Assembly: GCA_025998875.1 (NCBI GenBank)
Contig: AP024675.1
Coordinates: 1,895,549-1,959,548 of the forward strand
Origin: Bacteroidota bacterium
Lineage (GTDB): Bacteria; Bacteroidota; Rhodothermia; JANXDC01
Length of the DNA stretch: 64,000 bases
Reading direction: 5' to 3'
The translations under genes were made by a program, and so were the position numbers. Under the pieces are notes generated by a model. That model ran no database searches, was not told the origin of the DNA, and saw only the letters and a list, made by a program, of their open reading frames with translations. Positions 17,456 to 26,080 of this stretch are shown here, piece by piece (position 1 is the first letter of the stretch; every line of letters begins with the position of its first letter).

Positions 17456-18658
17456 TCAGTAGGAACCCGCATACACGCTCACGTTCGTCGTTCCAGAGGG
17501 AACCCCCACAACCCAGGCTCTGCCCGCCGATACCAGGGCGTTGCGCACCTCCTGCGGGCTGGCCGAGGGGGTGCGGGCCAGATACAGGGCCGCGCTTCCC
17601 GTCACATGCGGGGTGGCCATAGAGGTGCCGCTCAGGGTGTGCGTGCGGTTGCGCAACCAGGTTGAAAGGATCGATACGCCCGGGGCCTGCAGGTCGAGTA
17701 TAGATCCATAGTTGGAAAAGGAGGCGAACTGGTTGTTCGCATCGTAGGCACCGACCGTGATGGCCTCCACCACATGGGCCGGGCTATACAGGGAAGCGTC
17801 TTCACCGGAATTGCCGGCCGCGATGCAGTAAACGACCCCGGCCTGAATGGAACGCACAATCGCCTCATCGAGGCTGTTGTAGGCCGTGGTGCCGACTTTT
17901 GCGCCCAGGCTCATATTGGCGACCATGGGCGTAGAGGGGCTGGCCAATTTGCGGCGGGTGATTTCATCGACGGCGGCGATGATCCAGGAAAACTGGCCAC
18001 TGCCGTTGTTGCCCAACACCTTGAAGCTTCGGATGCGCGCCCCGGGCGCCACGCCTACCACGTAGGCGCTGTTGTCGAGGGCGGCCACGGTGCCGGCCAC
18101 ATGGGTGCCATGTCCGTTTTTGTCATCTACGCCCTGGCCGGTAAAGTCCACTCGTTCTGCCACGTTTAGGTCTTTGTGCAAAGAAACCCCTGTGTCTAGG
18201 ATATACACATCGATCCCCACGCTCCCCCTTCCGTCACCGGCCTGGGTGGAGCTCAAATCCGCATCGATTCGATCCACCCCCCAGGGGAGGACTTGCGCCA
18301 TGGTGGTGGCGATGTAGTCAGGCTCGATGCGCAGAACGCGCGCATCTCGGGCCAGCGCCTGCAGGCGCCCCGCCGGGATGGTGGCCGAAAAACCCCGGAG
18401 GGCGTGCTGATAGATGAAGCCGAGCCCGAGTCCATGGGCCTGGGCCAGCGCCTGCGCGGCCGCGGGCACATCCCGGACCTCCGGACGCAGGACGACGATG
18501 TAGGCGTCCGGCGCCTGCGGGGCCCCTGCCTGGGGGCTGGCCAGATGCAGGCGCTGTTGTGGCTCTTCGGTCGCAGACCGCAGGGGCCCTGTGGGCAGAT
18601 CGGAGCAACCCAGAGCAACAAAGAGCAGCAGCACGGATAGGCGATGCAGATGGGCCAT
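17456..18658 (-). CDS. S8 subtilisin-like serine protease, lipoprotein
   Basis: The 400-residue protease starts at 18658, giving a lipobox VALGC and an AGGAGG ribosome-binding site upstream. Residues ~45-115 form an I9-type inhibitory propeptide (YIVVLRPEV ... VLRIEPD). The catalytic triad is Asp155 (ILDTGV), His183 (GHGTHVAG) and Ser346 (GTSMATPH), with the oxyanion Asn in AAGNSGED. The enzyme belongs to the aqualysin/proteinase K-like group of secreted subtilases. An upstream extension to 18787 is possible but would bury the signal peptide. It is transcribed alone and ends at a clear terminator. Confidence 0.92.
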   Translation of the reverse strand: MAHLHRLSVLLLFVALGCSDLPTGPLRSATEEPQQRLHLASPQAGAPQAPDAYIVVLRPEVRDVPAAAQALAQAHGLGLGFIYQHALRGFSATIPAGRLQALARDARVLRIEPDYIATTMAQVLPWGVDRIDADLSSTQAGDGRGSVGIDVYILDTGVSLHKDLNVAERVDFTGQGVDDKNGHGTHVAGTVAALDNSAYVVGVAPGARIRSFKVLGNNGSGQFSWIIAAVDEITRRKLASPSTPMVANMSLGAKVGTTAYNSLDEAIVRSIQAGVVYCIAAGNSGEDASLYSPAHVVEAITVGAYDANNQFASFSNYGSILDLQAPGVSILSTWLRNRTHTLSGTSMATPHVTGSAALYLARTPSASPQEVRNALVSAGRAWVVGVPSGTTNVSVYAGSY

Positions 18659-18767
18659 GAGCGACGACCTCCTCGCTAAAGGGTAGACGTAAAAAAACCG
18701 AATCCCGGCAAGAAAGCAACAGCGGGGATGGCTTGCCCCGGCCTTTGGGGAATGCGAATTTTGTGGC

Positions 18768-19739
18768 GTGCGCCGATGGCTATGCATAGCAGGGCTGTGC
18801 GCGTTTTTGCTTCTGGCCTGTCAACCCTCCCGAGGTCCCGGTCGGGAGGAGGGATCTGCCGATAGCGTACGCGTTCCGGTTTTTTCTGCGGATTCGGCTT
18901 ACGGTTTTCTCCAGGCACAGGTGCGTCTGGGACCACGCGCACCCAATCAGCCGGGGCATCTGGCCATGCAGCGCTGGCTTCGGGGGCAGCTGCAGCGCCT
19001 GGCCGGACCGGAACGCGTCTCCGAACAGCGCTTTCGGGCTCAGGGGTACGGAGAGGTACTGGAGCTGGTCAATTTTCAGGTCAGCATCCGCCCGGAGCTT
19101 CCCAGACGCCTGCTGCTGTGCGCACACTGGGATACGCGCCCGCGGGCCGATCGGGATCCCGAACGTCCAGAGGATCCCATTCCCGGGGCTGACGACGGGG
19201 CCAGCGGCGTGGCCGTGTTATTGGAGCTGTTGCGCCTATTTCGGGAGCACCCGCCCCCGATCGGCATTGACGTGGTATTTTTCGACGGAGAAGATTACGG
19301 CCAAGAGGGGGATCTGGAGCGGTACTTTCTGGGATCTCGCTACTGGGCCCGCAACAAGCCGCCGGAGTATCTGCCTCGCTACGGCATTTTGCTGGATATG
19401 GTCGGGGCGCGGGGGGCGATCTTTTATCAGGAACGATACTCGCTGGAGGCGGCCCCGGAGCTCGTAGACCTGATCTGGAATACAGCCCATGAGCTGGGTT
19501 ACGGTTCCCGCTTCCCCCGTAGCCCGGGGGCGTATATCAGCGATGATCACCTCATGCTTATACAGGAAGCGCGGATTGCTGCCATAAACATCATCCACCA
19601 TCGACCCGAGCCCGATCCGTTTCCTGCCTACTGGCACACGCATCAGGATGACCTGTCCGTTATCGATCCCCTTACCCTGCAGGTCGTGGGTCAGGTGCTG
19701 CTGGAGGTGCTTTATCGACGTCTGCCGGCGCGGTTATGA
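18768..19739 (+). CDS. M28 lipoprotein, glutaminyl-peptide cyclotransferase-like
   Basis: The 323-residue protein starts with GTG and has the lipobox LLLAC near residue 17. The M28 zinc site is visible as HWDTRPRA, GADDGASG, FDGEDYGQEGD and the late HTHQDD. The GEDYG and HTHQDD sequences are characteristic of the glutaminyl cyclase branch, which makes N-terminal pyroglutamate, common in Bacteroidota. An aminopeptidase role is the alternative. It overlaps prmA by four bases and starts a run of six + strand genes. The intergenic region to the divergent subtilase is about 110 bases. Confidence 0.85.
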   Translation: MRRWLCIAGLCAFLLLACQPSRGPGREEGSADSVRVPVFSADSAYGFLQAQVRLGPRAPNQPGHLAMQRWLRGQLQRLAGPERVSEQRFRAQGYGEVLELVNFQVSIRPELPRRLLLCAHWDTRPRADRDPERPEDPIPGADDGASGVAVLLELLRLFREHPPPIGIDVVFFDGEDYGQEGDLERYFLGSRYWARNKPPEYLPRYGILLDMVGARGAIFYQERYSLEAAPELVDLIWNTAHELGYGSRFPRSPGAYISDDHLMLIQEARIAAINIIHHRPEPDPFPAYWHTHQDDLSVIDPLTLQVVGQVLLEVLYRRLPARL

Positions 19740-20569
19740 AGCGATATCTGCAATTGACCCTTCAGGCCCGGTCGGAGTGCTGGGAACAGCTCATAGCCGA
19801 GCTCCTGGAGTGGGGGTTCGAGGGATTTGAGGAAGACGAACCCTTACTGCGCGCCTACAGGCCCCTAAAGGGGCCGGAGATGCCCGATTGGCAGGCAATC
19901 CGGGCTCAGCTCAGGCGCTACGACCCCGACCTGCAGCTCGCCTGGCGGGTGCTGGAGCCGGAGGATTGGACGGCCCGCTGGGCGGCTTCGATTGAGCCGA
20001 TCGAAGTGGGTCCGTTTTTGATCCGGCCCTCCTGGAAAGCCGTTCCTCTCCCCCCGGGGCGGATTGAGCTCCTTATCGATCCCAAAATGGCCTTTGGCAC
20101 AGGATATCATGAATCGACCCGGCTGGCGCTGCGCGCCCTGGCCCGGTGGGTTCAACCCGGAGTGCGTCTGCTGGATGTGGGCACGGGGACGGGGATCTTG
20201 GCCATCGCCGCGCTCAAGCTCGGGGCTTCCCGGGCGCTGGCCATAGATGTGGACGAGTGGGCCTTTACCAACGCGGCCGAAAACGCCGCCCTGAACGGCC
20301 TGGAGGACCGGCTGGAGGTACGGCTGGGATCGCTGGAGGTGGTTCCGGAGCGAGATTTCGGGCTCGTGGTCGCCAATCTGACGCGCGAGCTCATTCGGGA
20401 GTTGTTGCCCGCTCTGCGGGAACGGATGGCGCCCGGGGCGGTCATGATATGGTCGGGCCTGTTGCTTTCCGATGGCCCCATGCTGGAGGGGGAAATCGCT
20501 CGTTACGGGCTTAGCCTGCTGGAGCGCCCTACAGAGGGGGAATGGATGGCCTGGGTGCTATGCGGGTAG
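19736..20569 (+). CDS. prmA: ribosomal protein L11 methyltransferase
   Basis: PrmA (277 aa) methylates ribosomal protein L11 using S-adenosylmethionine. The N-terminal substrate-recognition domain precedes DPKMAFGTGYHESTRLAL and the SAM-binding motif VRLLDVGTGTGILAIAA near residue 143, with VVANLTREL (the NL[TI] motif) later. Length and layout are normal. The ATG overlaps the preceding stop as ATGA, and the end overlaps the ppx/gppA start by ten bases. Confidence 0.93.
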   Translation: MKRYLQLTLQARSECWEQLIAELLEWGFEGFEEDEPLLRAYRPLKGPEMPDWQAIRAQLRRYDPDLQLAWRVLEPEDWTARWAASIEPIEVGPFLIRPSWKAVPLPPGRIELLIDPKMAFGTGYHESTRLALRALARWVQPGVRLLDVGTGTGILAIAALKLGASRALAIDVDEWAFTNAAENAALNGLEDRLEVRLGSLEVVPERDFGLVVANLTRELIRELLPALRERMAPGAVMIWSGLLLSDGPMLEGEIARYGLSLLERPTEGEWMAWVLCG

Positions 20570-21513
20570 CGGCCATTGATATCGGCACGAACACGGTGCT
20601 TCTGCTCATCGCCGAGGTGCAGGGCGATCGCCTCTTGCCCCTCCATCAGGAGCAGCGTTTCGGGCGCCTGGGGCAGGGGGTGGAGCGCTCTGGCCGGCTT
20701 CAGGAGGCGGCCGTAGAGCGCGTGCTCCGTATTCTGCGGGACTACGCCCGGCAAGCCCGTGCCTGGGGCGCGGAGCGCATCGGCGCGGTGGCCACCAGCG
20801 CCGTACGGGAGGCGAGCAATCCGGAGGCGCTTCTGGATCGGGCCTGGCAGGAGCTGGGCCTGCACATCGAGGTGCTATCCGGGGAGGAAGAGGCCTACTG
20901 GAGTTTCCTCGGGGTGCGCTCGGCCTTTCCGGAAGCCGGAGGGTTGATCGTGCTCGATATCGGCGGGGGGAGTACGGAGCTCATCCAGGGCACCGGCGAG
21001 GGGGTGGGCTTCCGCCAGAGCCTTCCGCTGGGTTGTGTGCGCCTTACGGAGCGCTTTTTCCCCATTCAGCCCCCGGAACCGGAGCAGATCAGCGCGGCGC
21101 GCCGGTGGATAGGTGCGACCTTGGCCTCCCTGCCCCGGTTCGATGTCCGCCTGCCGCTCATCGGGGTGGCCGGTACAGTGACCTCGCTGGCTGCGTTGGA
21201 GGCGGGGCTGTTGCGCTATGAAGCCGGACGCATCGAGCGATACTGGATCGCAGAAGAGCGGGTGCGGGACTGGATCAGGCGGCTAGGTGCGATGGCCCCT
21301 GAAGAGGTGCTCGCCCTGGGACCGGAGATCCTGGCCGGCCGGGCGGACGTCTGGCTGGCCGGCCTGCTCATTCTCGAAGGGGTGCTGGAGCATCTACAGG
21401 CGCCGGGTTTGTACGCAAGCGACCGGGGTCTGCGCTATGGATGGGCCCTGCGTCTTGCGGGGAACTTTCCCTCCGATCCCCAGGTTGCCTTCTTCGACTT
21501 GCCTTCCGGATAG
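20560..21513 (+). CDS. Ppx/GppA exopolyphosphatase-family phosphatase
   Basis: The 317-residue protein belongs to the Ppx/GppA family of the ASKHA superfamily. Motifs are AAIDIGTNTVLLLIAE at the start, ATSAVREASN, LDIGGGSTEL, and GVAGTVTSLAA. It is the short, single-module form without the C-terminal HD domain, as in many Bacteroidota. It would hydrolyse inorganic polyphosphate or (p)ppGpp pentaphosphate. The ATG at 20560 is preferred over one at 20542 because the motif then starts properly. It is followed by mrp after 35 bases. Confidence 0.9.
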   Translation: MRVAAIDIGTNTVLLLIAEVQGDRLLPLHQEQRFGRLGQGVERSGRLQEAAVERVLRILRDYARQARAWGAERIGAVATSAVREASNPEALLDRAWQELGLHIEVLSGEEEAYWSFLGVRSAFPEAGGLIVLDIGGGSTELIQGTGEGVGFRQSLPLGCVRLTERFFPIQPPEPEQISAARRWIGATLASLPRFDVRLPLIGVAGTVTSLAALEAGLLRYEAGRIERYWIAEERVRDWIRRLGAMAPEEVLALGPEILAGRADVWLAGLLILEGVLEHLQAPGLYASDRGLRYGWALRLAGNFPSDPQVAFFDLPSG

Positions 21514-21548
21514 GGGGCGTACTAAGTTCACGCAAAACGGAGCCCGAT

Positions 21549-22640
21549 ATGGCCATTACGCAGGAAGCCGTACTGCGCGCCCTGAGCCAGGTCATCGATC
21601 CCGATCTGGGCAGGGATCTCGTTTCTCTGGGCATGATCCGGGATCTGCGCATCGAGGGCCGCCGCATCGCCTTTCGGGTTGTGCTCACTACCCCGGCCTG
21701 TCCGCTCAAGGAACACATCGAGCAGGCCTGTCGTCGGGCCATTGCGCTTCTTGTCGACCCGGAGGCGCAGGTGGATATCCAGATGGAGGCGCGTGTGACC
21801 ACGGCGCGTACATCCGAAGAGGCCCTCCTGCCCGGAGTGCGCAACCTCATCGCGGTAGCCTCTGGAAAGGGCGGGGTGGGGAAATCGACCGTAGCCGTCA
21901 ATTTGGCCGTAGCCCTGGCCAAGTCCGGGGCTCGTGTGGGCCTGCTGGATACGGACATCTACGGCCCCAGCATTCCCACCATGTTCGGGCTGCGCGGGGT
22001 GCGGCCCCAGCTGACCGAGGCGCGCAAGATCCTGCCGGTTGAGAAGTTCGGGGTGCGCCTGCTCTCGATGGGGTTTCTGGTGGACCCCGATACGCCTGTG
22101 GTCTGGCGTGGCCCTATGGTTTCCTCCGCCGTGCGGCAGTTTCTGGCCGACGCAGACTGGGGAGAGCTCGACTATCTGGTGCTCGATCTTCCGCCCGGTA
22201 CGGGGGATATCCAGCTCACCCTGGTGCAGACCGTTCCGCTTACCGGGGCGGTCATCGTATCCACCCCGCAGGAGGTGGCGCTGGCCGATGCCCGAAAAGG
22301 GGTGATGATGTTCCGACACGTCCGGGTGCCCGTACTGGGGCTGGTCGAGAATATGGCCTATTTTGTACCGCCGGATCTTCCCGACAGGCGCTATTACCTC
22401 TTCGGACAGGGCGGGGCGCGGCGCCTGGCCGAGGAACTCGAGGTGCCGTTTCTGGGTGAAATCCCCCTGGAAGAAACAATCCGCGCAGGGGGAGACGAGG
22501 GCGTGCCCGTGCTGATCCGAAACCCGGAGGGAGCCGCCGCCCGGGCCTTCCGGGAGCTGGCCGAACGCGTGGCTCAGCAGGTGGCCATCCGAAATGCCTC
22601 CGCGCCCCCGACGGAGAAGGTGGAAATCCTGTTTCGTTGA
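21549..22640 (+). CDS. mrp: Mrp/ApbC P-loop iron-sulfur carrier ATPase
   Basis: The 363-residue protein has an N-terminal DUF59/MIP18 domain (residues ~1-90) and a Mrp/NBP35-type ATPase with the deviant Walker A ASGKGGVGKST near residue 105. It helps load Fe-S clusters on targets. The usual CxxC pair near the C-terminus, which binds a bridging cluster, is absent: the region reads ENMAYFVPPDLPDRRYYLFG. This loss is, from memory, typical of Bacteroidota Mrp proteins. Its partner, an Nfu-type scaffold, follows 18 bases downstream. Confidence 0.92.
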   Translation: MAITQEAVLRALSQVIDPDLGRDLVSLGMIRDLRIEGRRIAFRVVLTTPACPLKEHIEQACRRAIALLVDPEAQVDIQMEARVTTARTSEEALLPGVRNLIAVASGKGGVGKSTVAVNLAVALAKSGARVGLLDTDIYGPSIPTMFGLRGVRPQLTEARKILPVEKFGVRLLSMGFLVDPDTPVVWRGPMVSSAVRQFLADADWGELDYLVLDLPPGTGDIQLTLVQTVPLTGAVIVSTPQEVALADARKGVMMFRHVRVPVLGLVENMAYFVPPDLPDRRYYLFGQGGARRLAEELEVPFLGEIPLEETIRAGGDEGVPVLIRNPEGAAARAFRELAERVAQQVAIRNASAPPTEKVEILFR

Positions 22641-22658
22641 GGCAGGGAGAAAAAAGCC

Positions 22659-22934
22659 ATGGAGCGCAATCCGAACATTCCTCAGGAGATCTATGAGCGC
22701 GTCGAGCGCGCGCTGGAGATGATCCGGCCCTACCTGCAGGCCGATGGGGGCAGCGTGGAGCTGCTCAACATCACCGACGACTACGTCGTCGAGCTCGAAC
22801 TGCAGGGCGCCTGCGGCTCCTGTCCGATGAGCGTGATGACCCTTCGGGCCGGGATTGAGCAGGCCCTCCGGCGTGCGGTGCCGGAAATCCAGCGCGTGGA
22901 GGCGATTTCGAACGCGCCCCCTATGCCGTGGTAG
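22659..22934 (+). CDS. NifU C-terminal-like (Nfu) Fe-S scaffold
   Basis: This 91-residue protein is a stand-alone Nfu domain. It holds the conserved CxxC in [20 protein letters not shown] near residues 55-65, which binds a [4Fe-4S] cluster at a dimer interface. Pairing with mrp immediately upstream is a common arrangement and suggests a joint role in delivering clusters, for example to NADH dehydrogenase. A good ribosome-binding site precedes it. Confidence 0.92.
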   Translation: MERNPNIPQEIYERVERALEMIRPYLQADGGSVELLNITDDYVVELELQGACGSCPMSVMTLRAGIEQALRRAVPEIQRVEAISNAPPMPW

Positions 22935-22964
22935 CTATCCCATAAGGAGGTGAGGACAGCGTAC

Positions 22965-23996
22965 GTGCGCAACGTGCCATCGAAGCTCAAGGAGAACGGA
23001 CTTCCCTTGGTCGAGCGTCGTCTTAGCGTTACGGGTTCACAGCCCTTGTTGCTATTCGGATTCAACGACCAATTTCTGCGCAAAATCGAACAGACCTTTC
23101 CCGCCCTGCAGCTCATCGCCCGTGGTACAGAGGTGATTCTTCGGGGTCGAGCTCCGGAGGTTGAGCAGGCCGAGCGCATCCTGCTGGAGATGCAGTACGT
23201 GCTCAACCGCACCGGACAACTCTACGAACAGGATGTCGATACCGTCATCGAGCTCGTCACCGGGGGGCGTTCGCCCAGCCAGGGTGAGGCCGAGGATGTG
23301 ATCCTGTACACGTACAACGGCGGGGCTGTGGTGGCCAAAACCCCCGGCCAGCGCGCACTGGTAGAAGCGGCCCGGGACAACGACATCGTCTTCGCCATCG
23401 GCCCGGCGGGCACGGGGAAAACCTATACGGCCGTGGCCATCGCCCTGGCCGCTTTGCAGGCGCGGCAGGTCAAGAAAATCGTGCTCACCCGTCCGGCCGT
23501 GGAGGCCGGCGAAAGCCTGGGCTTTCTGCCCGGGGATCTGCGTGAAAAGATTGATCCCTATCTGCGACCCCTCTACGATGCGCTGGAGGATATGCTGCCC
23601 CCGGATAAGCTCCGGCTGCATCTGGATCGCAACGTGATCGAGATCGTGCCGCTGGCCTATATGCGGGGGCGCACGCTGCACAACGCCTTTGTGATCCTGG
23701 ACGAAGCCCAGAACGCCACCACGGTCCAGATGAAGATGTTTCTGACCCGCCTGGGGGCCAACAGCCGGGCCATCATCACCGGAGACGTGACGCAGACGGA
23801 TCTGCCCCGCCGCTCTCTTTCCGGGCTGGTCCAGGTACAGCAGGTGCTGGCCGGCATCGAGGGGATCGCCTTCGTATACCTGAACCGGGAGGATGTGGTG
23901 CGCCACCGGCTGATCAAGGACATCATCGAGGCCTATGAGCGCTATCATCTGGCCCGTGAGGCCTCGGAAGGAGAAGATAGCCCCTCGGGCCTGTAG
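22965..23996 (+). CDS. phoH: PhoH-family ATPase
   Basis: The 343-residue protein is a PhoH-type nucleotide-binding protein (PhoH2/YbeZ group). An N-terminal KH-like region precedes the P-loop GPAGTGKTYTA near residue 145, and Walker B is VILDEAQN. GTG at 22965 is chosen as start because the AAGGAGGTGAGG ribosome-binding sequence then sits at a proper distance; a GTG at 22950 lies inside that sequence. PhoH/YbeZ works with YbeY in ribosome or RNA maturation in other bacteria; here ybeY lies 26 kb away. It converges with the next gene with only 12 bases between the stops. Confidence 0.9.
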   Translation: MRNVPSKLKENGLPLVERRLSVTGSQPLLLFGFNDQFLRKIEQTFPALQLIARGTEVILRGRAPEVEQAERILLEMQYVLNRTGQLYEQDVDTVIELVTGGRSPSQGEAEDVILYTYNGGAVVAKTPGQRALVEAARDNDIVFAIGPAGTGKTYTAVAIALAALQARQVKKIVLTRPAVEAGESLGFLPGDLREKIDPYLRPLYDALEDMLPPDKLRLHLDRNVIEIVPLAYMRGRTLHNAFVILDEAQNATTVQMKMFLTRLGANSRAIITGDVTQTDLPRRSLSGLVQVQQVLAGIEGIAFVYLNREDVVRHRLIKDIIEAYERYHLAREASEGEDSPSGL

Positions 23997-24008
23997 TTGT
24001 CCCGATCC

Positions 24009-24455
24009 TTAACGGGAAGGGGGTGACGGATAGCGCGCCTCCAGCTCCCGCTCCACCGCCCGCATCCAGCGGCCCAGCCAGAGGCGCATCCAGGGCCTTA
24101 GCAACCATCGGTCCGAGCAGAATTTTCCGGATCTGGAAATCCATCCCATCTCCAGATGCACGCGCGTGCCCGGCCTGTTGCGCAGAGGATGACACTGCAG
24201 GCCAAGCACACAGGCCTCATAAGGCCCGGCGATCTGTTCCGCAATCCAGCTGAAAGGAGGATGGTATTCAACCAGCCGAAAACGCGCCGCATAGCGGCGC
24301 AGGTGTAGCTCGAACTCCAGGCCCGGCTCCCACATGGCCTCCGACCCCAGCGCGCGGTAGCGCAATCCCCGAGGCCAGCGCTCAGGGCGGGTGAGCGCCT
24401 GATAGACGGCGTCGATCGGGGCGCCGATGTCAGCCTCGATCCAGAGGATCTGCAT
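24009..24455 (-). CDS. SRPBCC (START-like) domain protein
   Basis: The 148-residue product shows the START/SRPBCC fold pattern, with the opening IEADIGAPIDAVYQALTRPERWP and the long C-terminal helix ending WMRAVERELEARY. These proteins bind hydrophobic ligands and include polyketide cyclases and coenzyme-Q binding proteins. The start at 24455 (MQILWIEA) is preferred over 24467. Ligand and role are unknown. It is a single-gene unit divergent from the beta-lactamase-family gene. Confidence 0.75.
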   Translation of the reverse strand: MQILWIEADIGAPIDAVYQALTRPERWPRGLRYRALGSEAMWEPGLEFELHLRRYAARFRLVEYHPPFSWIAEQIAGPYEACVLGLQCHPLRNRPGTRVHLEMGWISRSGKFCSDRWLLRPWMRLWLGRWMRAVERELEARYPSPPSR

Positions 24456-24567
24456 GATCGCCCGCAAGAAAGGATCAGATGCCGCAAGGGGGCAAGTTTC
24501 AAAACGCCTCAGGCCCTCAGAAAGTTCGATCCCATCCGCTGGGGCGGGATCTGGTCCGGATTCGATC

Positions 24568-24597
24568 TTGTGGGGCTCCCTCTCCAGGGGCTATATA
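24568..24597 (+). promoter_or_regulatory. promoter of the beta-lactamase-family gene
   Basis: TTGTGG (24568-24573), an 18-base spacer and TATATA (24592-24597) lie 33 bases before the ATG at 24631. A CCGGAGG ribosome-binding sequence sits in between. This matches the common promoter form in the window. Confidence 0.5.
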
Positions 24598-24630
24598 GGT
24601 GCTGTCGGAGCAGATCCGGAGGTCCAAAAT

Positions 24631-26040
24631 ATGCGCATCTTCGGCATCCTGTTGCTGCTGCTGGGCATCTGCAGCCCGCTCCGGGCTCAACAGAACGGGC
24701 TTTCCTCGGAGCAGATCCGGCAGATCGACGCCCTCTTTGCCCGCTGGGATCGGTCCGACGGGCCGGGTCTAGCTCTGGCGGTTCTCCAGCAGGGGGTGGT
24801 CCGATACCAGCGCGGATACGGCATGGCCAATCTGGAATACGGGGTGCCGATCACGGATTCCACCCGCTTCGTGCTGGCTTCTGTGAGCAAGCAGTTTACG
24901 GCGTTTGCTGTCCACCTGCTGGTTCGGGAGGGGCGCATCGATCTGGACGCGGACATCCGGCAGTACATACCCGAGCTGCCGGACCTGGGAGCTCGGATCA
25001 CGCCCCGGGACCTGCTTCATCACACCAGCGGACTGCGCGAGTCGCTGGACCTGGTCCGGCTGGCCGGATGGCGCCCGGAGGACGTGCTCACCATGGAGGA
25101 TGTGCTGCGTCTGGCCTACCGGCAACGGGCGCTCAATTTCCCCCCCGGCTCGGAGTACAGCTACTGCAATCTGGGTTATGTGCTGCTTGCTGAACTGGTG
25201 CGGCGCACAAGCGGGCAACCTTTTTCCGTCTTCGCTCGGGAGCGGATTTTCGCCCCTTTAGGGATGAAGGATACGTTTTTCCATGATGACTACCGCATGA
25301 TTGTGCCCCTTCGGGCCGAGTCCTATCGACGCGCTGGCTCGGCATGGGTGAAGGTGTATTATCCCTATGGCACGGTGGGCTCCGGGGGGCTGGTAAGCAC
25401 CCTGCGCGACCTGATTATCTGGGAGCGCTTCTTCCGAGAACCGCCCGCCGGTTTTCGGGAGCTCATCGAGGCCATGCAGCAGCCCGGTCGCCTACGCGAT
25501 GGACGGGAGCTGGCCTATGGCTCCGGGCTCATGCTGGGCCGGTATCGGGGCTTGCGGGCCGTCTGGCATACGGGCAGCATTGCGGCCTATCGGACCGTAC
25601 TCTTCCGCCTGCCGGAGGCGGGGTTTTCGGTGATCCTGCTGGCCAACACGGCGGAGGTGAACACGCTCACCCTAGCGCAGCGCGTGGCAGATATTGTCTT
25701 GTCCGATCGATTCCCCGAACCCATTCCAGCCCGTGCGGAGTCCGCTTCGGAGGCGCCCCCCAATCCCTCACCGCCCGCCAGGGCGCCTGAACAGCTGCAC
25801 CCCTACGAGGGACTCTACTACAGTTCGGAACTGGAAGTGTTCTACCGAATCCGGCTCGAGGGCGACAGCCTCCGATTGTATCATCCCCGGGAGGTGTGGA
25901 CCCTGCAGCCCCTCGGGGAAGGTCGGTTCCGTATTCCGGTGGGCGTGGTCCGTTTTGTGCCCCACAGCAGTCCGATGGAGCTGTTCATCGACACGGGGCG
26001 CAGCCGAAATATTCGTTTTCAGCGCGTGGAGTTGCGTTAA
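24631..26040 (+). CDS. serine beta-lactamase-family hydrolase (class C/esterase type)
   Basis: The 469-residue secreted protein begins with a signal peptide (cleavage near LRAQ). The serine hydrolase triad is Ser84-x-x-Lys87 (ASVSKQF), Tyr178-x-Asn180 (YCN) and His313-Thr-Gly (WHTGS), with HTG instead of KTG as in many penicillin-binding-like esterases and DD-peptidases. A C-terminal extension of about 90 residues (from ~390, PYEGLYYSSELEVFY) looks like a beta-rich DUF3471-type domain. It is probably a D-amino-acid peptidase or esterase and not an antibiotic resistance enzyme. Expression is likely from the promoter at 24568. Confidence 0.85.
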   Translation: MRIFGILLLLLGICSPLRAQQNGLSSEQIRQIDALFARWDRSDGPGLALAVLQQGVVRYQRGYGMANLEYGVPITDSTRFVLASVSKQFTAFAVHLLVREGRIDLDADIRQYIPELPDLGARITPRDLLHHTSGLRESLDLVRLAGWRPEDVLTMEDVLRLAYRQRALNFPPGSEYSYCNLGYVLLAELVRRTSGQPFSVFARERIFAPLGMKDTFFHDDYRMIVPLRAESYRRAGSAWVKVYYPYGTVGSGGLVSTLRDLIIWERFFREPPAGFRELIEAMQQPGRLRDGRELAYGSGLMLGRYRGLRAVWHTGSIAAYRTVLFRLPEAGFSVILLANTAEVNTLTLAQRVADIVLSDRFPEPIPARAESASEAPPNPSPPARAPEQLHPYEGLYYSSELEVFYRIRLEGDSLRLYHPREVWTLQPLGEGRFRIPVGVVRFVPHSSPMELFIDTGRSRNIRFQRVELR

Positions 26041-26080
26041 GGGTCCTGCAAACGCTCCATCAAGCAGACAGCATACGGGC

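Noticed and set aside
24631-26040. Antibiotic resistance beta-lactamase
   Set aside because: It has HTG instead of KTG and a long C-terminal domain, which fits an esterase or DD-peptidase-like enzyme better.
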